Origin: Telluribacter sp035998675
GTDB taxonomy: Bacteria; Bacteroidota; Bacteroidia; Cytophagales; Spirosomataceae
Direction of reading: 5' to 3'
Assembly (NCBI RefSeq): GCF_035998675.1
Contig: NZ_DASYHI010000016.1
Span: forward strand, 62,001 to 126,000
DNA: 64,000 nt
Positions 26,864-35,787 of this stretch are shown in pieces. The notes under the pieces were generated by a model. It ran no database searches. It was not told the origin of the DNA and worked only from the letters and a program-made list of their open reading frames with translations. Within the stretch, counting starts at the first letter, position 1. Every line of letters begins with the position of its first letter. The position numbers and the translations under genes are program-made.

Positions 26864-27868
26864 TTATTCCCCGGCAGGAAAATTATTCAGCTCCTGCTCC
26901 ACTTCCCGAAGCTCCGGCTGTACATCCACCCGCTCCGAAAGTTTACGCAGACGGCCGGCCAGGTTGAGCAGTAGCTTTCGGTGCGCTTCGGTGGGGCCAT
27001 GCTGCGGCCGGTGTTCCCGCATTCGCCGGACAGAATTCCACTCCTCTATAAATTCAAGGGTAGTACCTTCCATGTACGACTCCGCAAAAGTACGAAAGAT
27101 ATGGTCCTGAGCCACCTCATTGGGATGAATAAGATCAGGCTCGTAAAAGCGGTAGTCCCGCAGGTCATCGATCATAATTTCATAGCTGGGAAAGTAGGTA
27201 ACCTGCTCGTGCGCCTCAGAAAGGGTATGACACGCCACCCTCAAAATTGATTTACTCACCTGATTAAGCGGTAGGGTATCGCGGGTATGCCTTACGGGAC
27301 TCACCGTAAGTACCACGCGTAGTGCGGGGTTGTGGCTTTTCAGGAGCTGAAGCAGCGATTCCAGTTCCTGCGTAATTTCATTTATTGATAAGAGTTCTTT
27401 CCTGAATTGGCTGGAAGGTACTTTGTGGCAATTGGAAACATACTCCTCCGTCCGGATCGATTTATAGACATAGGCCGTACCCAGGGTAAGTACCAGGGTG
27501 TCGGCCCGGAGCAAAAATTTCTTCACCTCGCCCATCCGCGTACGCAGCAGTACATCCAGGCTTTGGGAATCGGTCGCCCAGAGCGACGAATGAAAGTCGT
27601 GGTGGAGGTATACGCCGTCGTTATTTAACAGAAAGTGGCCCATCAGGGGTAATTCTTCCCGGAGGGACATTCGCAGCAGCTTCACCACCGAAACCGGATT
27701 GAAAACCGTGCCAAAAGGATTGGAAAGTACCCTGAACTTATAGCTCAACAACTGGGTACCCAGTACTTCGGCAAAGCAGGAGCCAAGGGTAAGGATACTG
27801 GACTGATGGCTGAGCTTCCAGGGCGACGGTGGCACGTTTACTTCGGTGCGAAGTTGTAATGACTTCAT
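26864..27868 (-). CDS. GSCFA domain protein
   Basis: 334 residues. The literal GSCFAE motif that names the family is at residues 29-34 (LTLGSCFAEVLG), followed by NPFGTVFNPVSV and VLTLGTAYVY. Later, VVLTVSPVRHTRD and DLIHPNEVAQDHIF complete the SGNH-like pattern. The family resembles SGNH/GDSL esterases, but its substrate is unknown to me. I chose the ATG at 27868 (MKSLQLRTEV); an upstream ATG at 27928 would overlap the divergent GH16 gene. The divergent GH16 start is only 51 bases away, so the two share a very short promoter region. Confidence 0.88.
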   Translation of the reverse strand: MKSLQLRTEVNVPPSPWKLSHQSSILTLGSCFAEVLGTQLLSYKFRVLSNPFGTVFNPVSVVKLLRMSLREELPLMGHFLLNNDGVYLHHDFHSSLWATDSQSLDVLLRTRMGEVKKFLLRADTLVLTLGTAYVYKSIRTEEYVSNCHKVPSSQFRKELLSINEITQELESLLQLLKSHNPALRVVLTVSPVRHTRDTLPLNQVSKSILRVACHTLSEAHEQVTYFPSYEIMIDDLRDYRFYEPDLIHPNEVAQDHIFRTFAESYMEGTTLEFIEEWNSVRRMREHRPQHGPTEAHRKLLLNLAGRLRKLSERVDVQPELREVEQELNNFPAGE

Positions 27869-27919
27869 TATATTTTTAATTTGTGTCCTTTTATTAACAC
27901 CAACTTTACCTTTTCTTAT

Positions 27920-28783
27920 ATGAAACAAGTAGTAGTAAGCAGTGCTTTTTTTATTCTATCGGTTTCGCTGGCCTTTCGCTGCAAAGAATCCGGCCCGGTA
28001 CCTCCGCCAGCGGGGACCATAAGTACCCAAAAAGAGTATACCTTTAGCACCTCCCCCGTCTGGGCCGATGAATTTGATTATACCGGCAAACCCAATCCGG
28101 AAAAGTGGAGCTATAACCTGGGGGGCCACGGCTGGGGCAATAATGAATTACAAAACTACACCGACAAATCCGAAAATGCCCGCGTTGAAAATGGTATGTT
28201 AACCATTCAAGTCCGGAAAGAGCCCTCCGGCAACCGCCAGTACAGTTCGGCCCGGCTGGTCACCAAGGACAAGGGGGACTTTATCTACGGCAAGTTTGAA
28301 GTGCGGGCCAAACTACCCAGCGGCCGGGGTACCTGGCCGGCTATCTGGACCCTGGCGAGCCAGAGTAACTACGGCGACAAGTTCTGGCCCGACAATGGGG
28401 AAATTGATATAATGGAACACGTAGGCTTCGACCAGAACCGCGTACACGGTAACATCCATACCAAGGCTTTTAACCACGCCATCAAAACCAATAAGGGTAA
28501 TAATGTTATAGTGGAAGGGGCTTCGACCGGCTTCCACGTGTACAGTTGCGAATGGACGCCGGAACGCGTAACCGTGCTGGTAGACGGCAAAGATTACTTC
28601 ACGTTCAAAAAGGAACCCTCCTACGGCTGGCAGGAATGGCCCTTCGACTGGCCCTTTCACCTGATTCTGAATATCGCCGTAGGCGGTAACTGGGGAGGAC
28701 AAAAAGGCGTAGATGATAGTGTATTTCCGCAAAAAATGGAGGTAGACTACGTGCGGGTGTACGAGCTGATTGAAAAGAAGTAA
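27920..28783 (+). CDS. GH16 beta-glucanase (laminarinase-type), intact active site
   Basis: 287 residues from the ATG at 27920; the longer in-frame start at 27881 adds no plausible signal. An N-terminal secretion segment ends near the Cys at residue 21, possibly a lipoprotein (SLAFRC is a weak lipobox). The GH16 fold is clear: VWADEFDYTGKPNPEKWSY, GWGNNELQNYT, GKFEVRAKLPSGRGTWPAIW. The catalytic ExDxxE is GEIDIMEHVG with Glu161, Asp163 and Glu166. NWGGQKGVDDSVFPQKMEVDYVRVY closes the domain. The enzyme should cut beta-1,3- or mixed-linkage glucans outside the cytosol. A diverged paralogue lacking the glutamates follows at 28967. Confidence 0.93.
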   Translation: MKQVVVSSAFFILSVSLAFRCKESGPVPPPAGTISTQKEYTFSTSPVWADEFDYTGKPNPEKWSYNLGGHGWGNNELQNYTDKSENARVENGMLTIQVRKEPSGNRQYSSARLVTKDKGDFIYGKFEVRAKLPSGRGTWPAIWTLASQSNYGDKFWPDNGEIDIMEHVGFDQNRVHGNIHTKAFNHAIKTNKGNNVIVEGASTGFHVYSCEWTPERVTVLVDGKDYFTFKKEPSYGWQEWPFDWPFHLILNIAVGGNWGGQKGVDDSVFPQKMEVDYVRVYELIEKK

Positions 28784-28966
28784 CTTACTATTATAGGAGC
28801 GTTTTTTGAGGAGAAGGAAGGGTTTAAAAAGGGCAGGAAATTTGCTTCTGGCCTTATCAGGTAGCTTTTGAACTGTAACCGCACCTGGTGTCGTTATTGT
28901 TGAATATACCCGTTAGGTAATTAAAGTTTACCATTTCTTCCTTTGAAAACACTTCCCCTCCCTATC

Positions 28967-29785
28967 ATGAAATACTTTATTCGAATCAGTACCATTGCCC
29001 TGCTCATTACTAACTTGTCTTGCAAGGAAAAAGAGATTACAGTTCCTGATAATTATATTTTTAGTGAGACCCCGGTCTGGCAGGACGAATTTGATTATAC
29101 CGGAAAACCGATTTCTGAGAAATGGAGCTTTGACCTCGGTGGCAGTGGCTGGGGTAACAACGAACTTCAAAACTATACTAACAATCCGGAAAATGTCAGG
29201 GTTGAAAATGGATTGCTGACCATTGAGGCCAGAAAAGAGGTATCTGGAAACCGCCAATACAGCTCAACCCGGCTGGTTACCAGGGACAAAGCCAGCTTTA
29301 AGTACGGCAAATTTGAGGTGCGGGCCAAGCTACCCAGCGGCCGGGGTACCTGGCCGGCCATTTGGGCACTGGCCAATCAGAATACCTACGGGGACAAGTT
29401 TTGGCCGGATAACGGAGGGTTTGACCTGGTAGCTCACGTAGGTTTCGACCAGAACCGGGTGTATAGTAATATTCATTCAAAAGCTTTCCCGGTAAAAGGA
29501 AACAGCAAAATAATCAAAAGCGCTTCATCGGATTTTCACGTCTACAGCTGCGAATGGACCCCAGATCGGATAACCATGTGGGTAGATGGAAAACCTACTT
29601 TTAATTTTCCTAAAGAAGCCTCCTATGGCTGGCAGGAGTGGCCTTTTGACCAGCCTTTTTACCTGATCCTGAATATAGCCATTGGGGGAAACTGGGGGGG
29701 CGAAAAAGGAATTGACGACAGTATTTTTCCGCAAAAATTGGTAGTCGATTATGTGCGGGTTTATGAGCTGATTGGGAAAAAGTAA
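28967..29785 (+). CDS. GH16-like lipoprotein, probable pseudoenzyme
   Basis: 272 residues from the ATG at 28967; a TTG at 28943 is in frame but less likely. The signal peptide ends LLITNLSC (lipid Cys19). It aligns with the preceding gene over its whole length (for example QDEFDYTGKP, GWGNNELQNYT, VRAKLPSGRGTWPAIWALA). The catalytic stretch, however, reads GGFDLVAHVG: the positions of both catalytic Glu are Gly151 and Ala156, while Asp153 is kept. The frame is open and the rest is conserved, so this looks like a retained glucan-binding or structural protein rather than decay. No glucanase activity is expected by the retaining mechanism. Confidence 0.88.
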   Translation: MKYFIRISTIALLITNLSCKEKEITVPDNYIFSETPVWQDEFDYTGKPISEKWSFDLGGSGWGNNELQNYTNNPENVRVENGLLTIEARKEVSGNRQYSSTRLVTRDKASFKYGKFEVRAKLPSGRGTWPAIWALANQNTYGDKFWPDNGGFDLVAHVGFDQNRVYSNIHSKAFPVKGNSKIIKSASSDFHVYSCEWTPDRITMWVDGKPTFNFPKEASYGWQEWPFDQPFYLILNIAIGGNWGGEKGIDDSIFPQKLVVDYVRVYELIGKK

Positions 29786-29821
29786 CTTTGAAAATCCGTA
29801 CCACGGCAGTAACTTGCACCC

Positions 29822-31636
29822 ATGGAGCATTTTGTTGTATCGGCACGAAAATACCGCCCGGTCACCTTTGATTCGGTGGTGGGGCAATCGCATATTACTA
29901 CTACTTTAAAGAATGCCATTCGTACCAATCACCTGGCGCAGGCTTTTCTGTTTTGCGGTCCCCGGGGGGTTGGTAAAACAACCTGTGCCCGGATTCTGGC
30001 CAAGACTATCAACTGCCAGAACCTGGCCGATGACGTAGAACCCTGCGGGGAGTGTGAGTCGTGCGTGAGCTTTCAGAACAATGCTTCCTTTAATATTCAT
30101 GAACTTGACGCGGCTTCCAATAACTCCGTGGAGGATATCCGTAACCTCATTGACCAGGTAAGGTACCCGCCCCAAACGGGTAAGTACAAGATCTACATTA
30201 TTGATGAGGTACACATGCTGTCGCAATCGGCTTTTAACGCGTTTCTGAAAACGCTGGAAGAGCCCCCCAGCTATGCCATTTTTATCCTGGCTACAACCGA
30301 AAAGCACAAAATTCTGCCTACGATCCTGTCGCGTTGTCAGATTTTTGACTTTAATCGTATCCGGTCCAAAGATATTGCCGACCACCTTGAGCAGATTGCC
30401 CAAAAGGAAGGGGTTGAGGCCGAGCGCGAAGCCCTGGAATTGATTGGACAAAAAGCCGACGGGGGACTTCGGGACGCTCTGTCGATGTTTGACCTGAATG
30501 TGACCTTCTCGACCGGTACCCGGCTCAGTTACCAGGCTGTTCTTGAAAATCTGCATATTCTCGACTATGACTACTATTTCCGCCTCACCGATGCCCTGAT
30601 GGAGGGCAAGGTAGCGCAATCGCTGGTCCTGTTTGATGAAATTGTGCGAAAGGGCTTTGACGGTCACCTGTTTGTGGTGGGCCTGCTCGAGCACTTCCGT
30701 AACTTGCTGGTTTGTAAAGATCCCGCCACTATCCCGCTCCTGCAGGTATCCTCGGTGGCGCACCAGAAGTACCTCACGCAGTCGGCGCAGGCGCCTATGA
30801 GTTTTCTGCTTTCGGCCATGAGCGTGGGGAGCCAGTGCGACATTAACTACAAGGCCGCCAAAAATCAGCGTTTGCACGTGGAGCTGTGCCTGATGAAACT
30901 GGCCAACCTGCCCAACGTCCTAAATCTGAATACGCCGGCTGCCGTTGACGAAACGGCAAAAAAAAAAGATGAGCCTGGCCAGCCAGTAACCACCGAACCG
31001 GCACCACCGGCTTATGCCAGAACCAACGGCACAACCGCTCCCCCGGCCACTACTCCCGGTCCAGCAACTCCGGTTGTAGCGGCTCAGGTAGTCGCTAATC
31101 CGGGAATTTCGACTCCTGTAACAACCACCGCGGTACCTCCCAAGCCGGTAAGCAGCAAGCTGAGAAGTACGGTGCAGCTATTAACCCCTACCCTTTCCGA
31201 AACCCATATCCAGGAAGAAAGTACCGGGAAAGCCCGAAGTACTTCCGTTGCCCAACTACCCCTGACTACAGCGCCTTTAAATCCGGAGAACCTGGAAGCG
31301 GCCTGGAAGGAGTTTGCCGAAATCAGAAAGCAGGAGCGTGACTCCATTACCGAGGAAGTTACCCTGAACCGGGAAGTGGAACTGGCGGGTACCTCCATCC
31401 GGATTGCGCTGGACAATGACCTCCAGAAAGAAACCCTTCAGGATCTGAGAGTGGACTTGCTGACCTTCCTGCGTCAACGATTTCAGGAGCCTGCCCTAGT
31501 ACTGGAACCGCGCGTGGCCCCCCAGGAAGTGAAGCGAATGCCCTACACCCCGCTGGAGAAATTCAACTACATGGCCGAAAAAAACCCTTATCTGCGGGAG
31601 TTACAGCAGAAACTGGGACTCGATGTTGACTTTTAG
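29822..31636 (+). CDS. dnaX: DNA polymerase III gamma/tau subunit
   Basis: 604 residues. The clamp-loader AAA+ module is seen as VSARKYRPVTFDSVVGQ, Walker A GPRGVGKTT (46-54), four zinc-binding Cys (65, 75, 78, 81), Walker B IIDEVHML (127-134), and the LEEPPSYAIFILATTE sensor 1 region with SRCQIFDF. A Pro/Thr/Ala-rich linker at about 385-460 leads to a C-terminal domain (NPENLEAAWKEFAE...) typical of Bacteroidota DnaX. I see no obvious slippery A-run followed by a hairpin that would produce gamma, apart from an 8-A run at about 30958-30966 in the linker. It is convergent with coaE, 25 bases away. Confidence 0.95.
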   Translation: MEHFVVSARKYRPVTFDSVVGQSHITTTLKNAIRTNHLAQAFLFCGPRGVGKTTCARILAKTINCQNLADDVEPCGECESCVSFQNNASFNIHELDAASNNSVEDIRNLIDQVRYPPQTGKYKIYIIDEVHMLSQSAFNAFLKTLEEPPSYAIFILATTEKHKILPTILSRCQIFDFNRIRSKDIADHLEQIAQKEGVEAEREALELIGQKADGGLRDALSMFDLNVTFSTGTRLSYQAVLENLHILDYDYYFRLTDALMEGKVAQSLVLFDEIVRKGFDGHLFVVGLLEHFRNLLVCKDPATIPLLQVSSVAHQKYLTQSAQAPMSFLLSAMSVGSQCDINYKAAKNQRLHVELCLMKLANLPNVLNLNTPAAVDETAKKKDEPGQPVTTEPAPPAYARTNGTTAPPATTPGPATPVVAAQVVANPGISTPVTTTAVPPKPVSSKLRSTVQLLTPTLSETHIQEESTGKARSTSVAQLPLTTAPLNPENLEAAWKEFAEIRKQERDSITEEVTLNREVELAGTSIRIALDNDLQKETLQDLRVDLLTFLRQRFQEPALVLEPRVAPQEVKRMPYTPLEKFNYMAEKNPYLRELQQKLGLDVDF

Positions 31637-31661
31637 GGGAGCGGGTACTTTGTAGATACTA

Positions 31662-32267
31662 TTACTTTTGCAATAGTACCTGGTGCAGCCTGAGTACCTG
31701 AGGTAGTACCGCCGAAGCTTCATCATTTTCAATCACAAAGTCGGCGATCAGGAGGCGTTCTGCGTCGGGTACCTGCCGGTCCATAATCCGCCTTATTTCT
31801 TCTTCTGAACGCTGCGGATCTCTTTTTTGGGTACGTTCAAAACGAAGTTGTACCGGCGCATTAACTACCACTACGTAGTCTAGCGTATTTCTATCTCCCG
31901 CTTTATTCATCAGGGCTGCTTCCCGAACGACGTAAGGTACCTGCCGGTAGCGGGTAAGCCATTGGTCAGAGTCAGCAAAAACGCGGGGGTGTACAATATG
32001 GTTTAATTTTTCCAACAGGAGCGGATCTCCAAAAACGCGGGAGGCCACGTAGGCGCGGTTGTAAGTACCGGCTGCGGTATAGGCTTCGGGCCCCAGTAGT
32101 TCCGTGACTTCCCGGCGGAGTTGGGGATCGTGGTTGGTGAGCCACCGGGCCCGCTCGTCGGCTTCGTACACGGGTACTCCCAGACAGGAAAAAATACGGC
32201 AGACCACACTTTTGCCGGAACCGATACCTCCCGTTACACCTACCTGCAGGGGCCGCTCTCGTTCCAT
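31662..32267 (-). CDS. coaE: Dephospho-CoA kinase
   Basis: 201 residues, the normal size. It phosphorylates dephospho-CoA at the 3' ribose hydroxyl, the last step of CoA synthesis. The P-loop is GIGSGKS at 14-20. VYEADERARWLT, NHIVHPRVF, VREAALMNKAG and RRIMDRQVPDAERLLIADFVIEND are typical, including the lid Arg residues. The classical DADxxxR motif reads EADERAR. It is the last gene of the minus-strand cluster that begins with nusB, directly after the YbbR-like gene (5-base gap). Confidence 0.95.
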   Translation of the reverse strand: MERERPLQVGVTGGIGSGKSVVCRIFSCLGVPVYEADERARWLTNHDPQLRREVTELLGPEAYTAAGTYNRAYVASRVFGDPLLLEKLNHIVHPRVFADSDQWLTRYRQVPYVVREAALMNKAGDRNTLDYVVVVNAPVQLRFERTQKRDPQRSEEEIRRIMDRQVPDAERLLIADFVIENDEASAVLPQVLRLHQVLLQK

Positions 32268-32272
32268 ACGTT

Positions 32273-32968
32273 TTATTGCGTAGGCAGTGGTCGCAGTAAC
32301 TGTGCTACCTCAAAACTGACAAGGGCGGTTTGGACACTTACCTGTACCAGCGGGTGAGCCGGAACCGGTATCGGGAGTGTTTCGTCGTAGTTGTTCTGTA
32401 TCCGGCGGGCCGGTACCTGCAGCACAACTGTGTCGGGGTACTCTTCCAGAATTGAAGCAGGACCAGTGACGGTAATTTGGGAGGGAGTCGAATTAATAAA
32501 GCTGGAAATAACGTAGCCATCGTTCAGGCTGATGGCGGCGCTGTCTACCCGCACCGCTATGGTACGACTGGCTTTTCGTTCAAATCCAATCTCAAACGTA
32601 TCCGCCACCACGTAGTTAACCCGCATGTTGGGGAAGTTCTCGGTTATCTGGTCGGTGAGAGAAGTAGGATTAATAAAGTTGGCCGTCAGCGGGTTATTTA
32701 CCCGGTACTCTACGGGCCGGGCGTTAAAGTTAAACCACGACTTCCGGAGCAGGTTCCAGCCGTCACCCGACACATTGACCGAAACCGTACTGGGTAAAGG
32801 TTGTACCGGAATAAAAGCGGAATCGTTGTAAACAAACTGGATGGGATAACTCAGGCGCAGAGAATAATTGTCCTTGTTGAGGGCATTCATCAACCAGAAA
32901 AATGTAGCCGCCAAGAGGCAAACGACGACGGTTTTCAACTTGCCGGAACGGGAGGGAGACGTTTTCAA
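32273..32968 (-). CDS. YbbR-like domain protein
   Basis: 231 residues. One N-terminal membrane anchor (KTVVVCLLAATFFWLMNAL, about 12-30) precedes extracytoplasmic beta-rich YbbR repeats. The phrases PSTVSVNVSGDGWNLLRKSW, RTIAVRVDSAAISLNDGYVI and SQITVTGPASILEEY are recognisable. In Firmicutes, YbbR (CdaR) regulates a diadenylate cyclase; no such cyclase is visible here, and in Bacteroidota this gene is known mainly from its place between yajC and coaE, as seen. The role is therefore unproven. Confidence 0.85.
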   Translation of the reverse strand: MKTSPSRSGKLKTVVVCLLAATFFWLMNALNKDNYSLRLSYPIQFVYNDSAFIPVQPLPSTVSVNVSGDGWNLLRKSWFNFNARPVEYRVNNPLTANFINPTSLTDQITENFPNMRVNYVVADTFEIGFERKASRTIAVRVDSAAISLNDGYVISSFINSTPSQITVTGPASILEEYPDTVVLQVPARRIQNNYDETLPIPVPAHPLVQVSVQTALVSFEVAQLLRPLPTQ

Positions 32969-33036
32969 AATATAGTCAGCTATGCTACCGGCAGTGGCCG
33001 TTAGCGGGTAATTCAGAATGGACCGTTAACCGGGGA

Positions 33037-33363
33037 TCAGGCGGAAGTCGCCGTCCGCGAAGCGGTAGCAACCGTGCGTGCAATGGAAGATTTCTCAAAG
33101 GTTATTTTTACGCCTTTGTCCAGGTCAAGGGTTACGGTTGTTTCATCCACACTATAAATTTTACCGTGAAGGCCCCCGATTGTCACTACATTATCACCTT
33201 TTTTCAGGTTCTCAATGAGCTGTTTCTGGTCTTTTTGCTTTTTCTGCTGTGGACGAATCATGAAGAAGTAAAACACCCCTATTATACCTACCCACATTAT
33301 TACCTGATAAATCATGGCCTGTGAGCCGCCGGGTTGTGCCTGAGCCAGAAGAGAAAATTGCAT
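33037..33363 (-). CDS. yajC: Preprotein translocase accessory subunit YajC
   Basis: 108 residues. One membrane helix (MIYQVIMWVGIIGVFYFFMIRP, about 17-38) is followed by the signature QQKKQKDQKQLIENLKKGDNVVTIGGLHGKI and a small beta domain (VDETTVTLDLDKGVKITFEKSSI). YajC associates with SecDF in protein export. It lies in the conserved cluster nusB-YtxH-DUF1573-yajC-YbbR-coaE. Confidence 0.95.
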   Translation of the reverse strand: MQFSLLAQAQPGGSQAMIYQVIMWVGIIGVFYFFMIRPQQKKQKDQKQLIENLKKGDNVVTIGGLHGKIYSVDETTVTLDLDKGVKITFEKSSIARTVATASRTATSA

Positions 33364-33411
33364 AAGATTATTGGGTCTACTGTATTGACTAAATAGATTA
33401 AAATTGGGTAC

Positions 33412-33855
33412 TTATTGGGCTGCTGCCGTGGCTTCACCCCCCTGCACTATTCCCTGCAGGCGTAGTTCCGACAGCGCCGGTTCGGTATTGGCATACACCG
33501 TTACGGTTTTAACCTGCGGGCCTGGTTTGCCTTTGGTGTTAAAACGAACCAGGATGCTGGCTTCTTCGTTGGGCGCAATGGGTTCGCGGGGCCACTCCGG
33601 AATGGTACATCCGCAGGAGGCCGTTACGTTGTTGATGATCAGCGGAAACTCACCTTCGTTCCGAAACCGGAATTTCTTTTCCACTATATCACCCTCTTTG
33701 ATAGTTCCAAAATCAAAGGAAGCGCTATCCTGTAGGGCCAAAACGGGCATTTTGTCCCGAAATTCGTTGGCACTGCTTTGGGAATCTTTTTCTCCGCAGG
33801 AAACCAGGGTACCTCCCAGGCCCAGGACAAAAACAGCAATCAGAATCTTCTTCAT
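33412..33855 (-). CDS. DUF1573 lipoprotein
   Basis: 147 residues. The signal peptide ends LGGTLVSC (lipid Cys20). A single DUF1573 immunoglobulin-like domain is marked by FDFGTIKEGDIVEKKFRFRNEGEFPL and the hallmark TASCGCTIPEWP. The domain is very common in Bacteroidota envelopes, with unknown function. The Cys pair in SCGC may form a disulfide or bind a metal. It lies between the YtxH and yajC genes, all on the minus strand. Confidence 0.9.
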   Translation of the reverse strand: MKKILIAVFVLGLGGTLVSCGEKDSQSSANEFRDKMPVLALQDSASFDFGTIKEGDIVEKKFRFRNEGEFPLIINNVTASCGCTIPEWPREPIAPNEEASILVRFNTKGKPGPQVKTVTVYANTEPALSELRLQGIVQGGEATAAAQ

Positions 33856-33869
33856 ATCCGGATTTAAAA

Positions 33870-34172
33870 TCAGTGATTTTGACTTTTTATCTGCGCCATC
33901 AGGCGATCTACGTCTTCCAGGAGTCGCTCTGCCTTTTCGCGGGCATCGCTTACTACCCGTTCGCCTTCGGCTTTGGCCAGACTATCGGGCAGGTTTTTTC
34001 CTTCAATGAGGTCAGCTACCAGTTGTTCCAGTTCCTCGCGGTACTTGGAGAGCCGGTAAGAAAGTCGGTCACGGATTACTTCTCCCTTGTCCGGAGCATA
34101 TAGTACACCCAACACGGCGCCCGTTGCGCAGCCGGTCAGAAAGGCCAGTAATGTACGGCTTGTTGAACTCAT
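33870..34172 (-). CDS. YtxH domain protein
   Basis: 100 residues. The N-terminal membrane-associated glycine motif FLTGCATGAVLGVLYAPDKGEVIRD-type stretch (about 10-34) defines the YtxH family, and the rest is a long amphipathic helix or coiled coil (SKYREELEQLVADLIEG ... AERLLEDVDRLMAQ). YtxH-like proteins are often stress related in Bacillus. Here the only functional hint is its conserved place beside DUF1573, 14 bases upstream of that gene. Confidence 0.88.
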   Translation of the reverse strand: MSSTSRTLLAFLTGCATGAVLGVLYAPDKGEVIRDRLSYRLSKYREELEQLVADLIEGKNLPDSLAKAEGERVVSDAREKAERLLEDVDRLMAQIKSQNH

Positions 34173-34233
34173 GGCTTTATAAATTTCGGTTATTTAGCAA
34201 TTGGTTAATACACGATACTGCTAAGGTACTCCC

Positions 34234-35463
34234 CTATTTGTTATCAATCAATCCCCGTCCGCTCTTCCGTATAACCCCCTGGGCTTTTAGCTTTTCGGCC
34301 AGCACATCAAGTACCCCGTTCACAAATTTACCGCTTTTGGGGGTACTATACCGTTTGGCGATCTCAATGTACTCGTTTATCGTAACCTTTATGGGTATCC
34401 CTGTAAAATAAATTAACTCGGCCAGGGCCGTTTTCATGATAATCATGTCCACCAGGGCTATCCGATCCAGGTCCCAGTTTTTGAGTTGTTCGTTCAGATA
34501 GTTTTCATACTGCTCATCATTCTCAATTACCCTTTTAAAAAGCTCCTCCACAAAGAAACGATCTTCGTCCCAATCATCCGTCAGGGAGGCCAGTTGCAGT
34601 TCACCGTTTTTCTCGACCGACTTCAGGGTCTTGACGGCTAAGCTACGGATAAGTTCATTGTGATCGACCCAGTACAGGTCCCGTTGTTCAAAGAACTCCA
34701 GCGGTATTTCGTGCTTCAGAATAATCTTCCGAAGGATATGCTGGGCCATTACCTGGTTGTCCTCGGCCGTATGGGTAGTTTTCCGGCAGTATTCGGTATA
34801 GTCTTCGTCTTTGCGGAGCGCTTCGCGGTACGTTTTCCGTACGGTGGCCATGTCGTTGGCCCAGCCCAGCCCGCGCCGGATTACCTCCTGCTGAAACGGC
34901 TCGTGGTTTTGCAATTTCTGAATCACCGAATTGGTATCCAAACCCGACTCCCGGGGGAAAGAGGCCTCCGGGTCAAAGTACTCGCGCTCCCGCTCCAGTT
35001 TAGCCTGATGGCCCAGTTCGACCAGGAGCAGCATGACCATCAGAAACTCGTCGTAGATTGATATGGTTTCCTCCAGCACCCGATTGACCATTTTCTGCCG
35101 GTCCAGTTCGGTCTGCCTTTTATAGCCGTTAAAGAAAGGATAAATACCCGATACTTTTTCCCGCTTGGGGTCAATTTTCTTTTCGTACCCGTTGTACACC
35201 TTGCGGGCCGTCTGAATTACGTCGTAGGGAATGTCTTCGTCTTCGTTGGGTTTGCCGTTTTTCACGATTTCATCGAAAGTCATCACGGCCAGTTGCTTAA
35301 GCCCTTCCAGTTTTTCCCGGTTTTGGGGTTCCATGGAATTCAGGTCGGGCGCATACACCTCGGCAATATCATCAATGGCTACCAAACGGTTTGCCTCAGC
35401 CGCTAACTGGCTGGCGTACAGGGCTTGTATAGCCTTAGTTCTTAATAATCTTCTATTCAGCAT
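34234..35463 (-). CDS. nusB: Transcription antitermination factor NusB, long Bacteroidota form
   Basis: 409 residues against about 140 for E. coli NusB. The start MLNRRLLRTKAIQALYA carries the NusB opening motif, and the canonical second part is at the C-terminus (WDLDRIALVDMIIMKTALAEL, IPIKVTINEYIEIAKRYSTPKSGKFVNGVLD). The roughly 230 residues between are a helical insertion common in this phylum. NusB with NusE promotes rRNA antitermination. It is the first gene of the minus-strand cluster ending in coaE. Confidence 0.92.
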   Translation of the reverse strand: MLNRRLLRTKAIQALYASQLAAEANRLVAIDDIAEVYAPDLNSMEPQNREKLEGLKQLAVMTFDEIVKNGKPNEDEDIPYDVIQTARKVYNGYEKKIDPKREKVSGIYPFFNGYKRQTELDRQKMVNRVLEETISIYDEFLMVMLLLVELGHQAKLEREREYFDPEASFPRESGLDTNSVIQKLQNHEPFQQEVIRRGLGWANDMATVRKTYREALRKDEDYTEYCRKTTHTAEDNQVMAQHILRKIILKHEIPLEFFEQRDLYWVDHNELIRSLAVKTLKSVEKNGELQLASLTDDWDEDRFFVEELFKRVIENDEQYENYLNEQLKNWDLDRIALVDMIIMKTALAELIYFTGIPIKVTINEYIEIAKRYSTPKSGKFVNGVLDVLAEKLKAQGVIRKSGRGLIDNK

Positions 35464-35787
35464 CTAAGCGGACTATTGGTAATTGAATGTAGCAGTAAAG
35501 CAAAGAACGGATATGATTTTAATAAAGTAGTTCACAATTCCTCCCTTCACATGTACCTTTACTGTGAACAAAACATCGGCAACACCGGATTAGTTACCTT
35601 AACTATCCGTTTCCCGAATCAGTATTGATAATTTTAATCCTGGGCAAAATTAGATTTTTTTGTTCACAAAAGGAAAAATACCCCCTTTTCAGGGCCTTTA
35701 TTTTGCAACGATTTAGGATTTATCTGTGTTAAAATTTCTACGGAAGGACCGGCCGGGATTTTCAGGATCATCAAAAAATAATTTTTC
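35464..35787. other. Divergent promoter region of nusB and the ABC exporter
   Basis: 324 bases, AT-richer than its neighbours. TTTATTTTGC near 35698-35707 on the plus strand resembles a -7 element for the ABC gene, but no -33 element sits at the expected distance. A GGTAATTGAAT word (35475-35485) repeats text also found near 1630-1650 and 3430. No gene or RNA was recognised. Confidence 0.35.

Noticed and set aside
30950..30970. A-run in dnaX as a programmed frameshift site
   Set aside because: A run of A is present in the linker, but I see no supporting downstream hairpin and the resulting short form would not end at the usual place for gamma; left as unproven.
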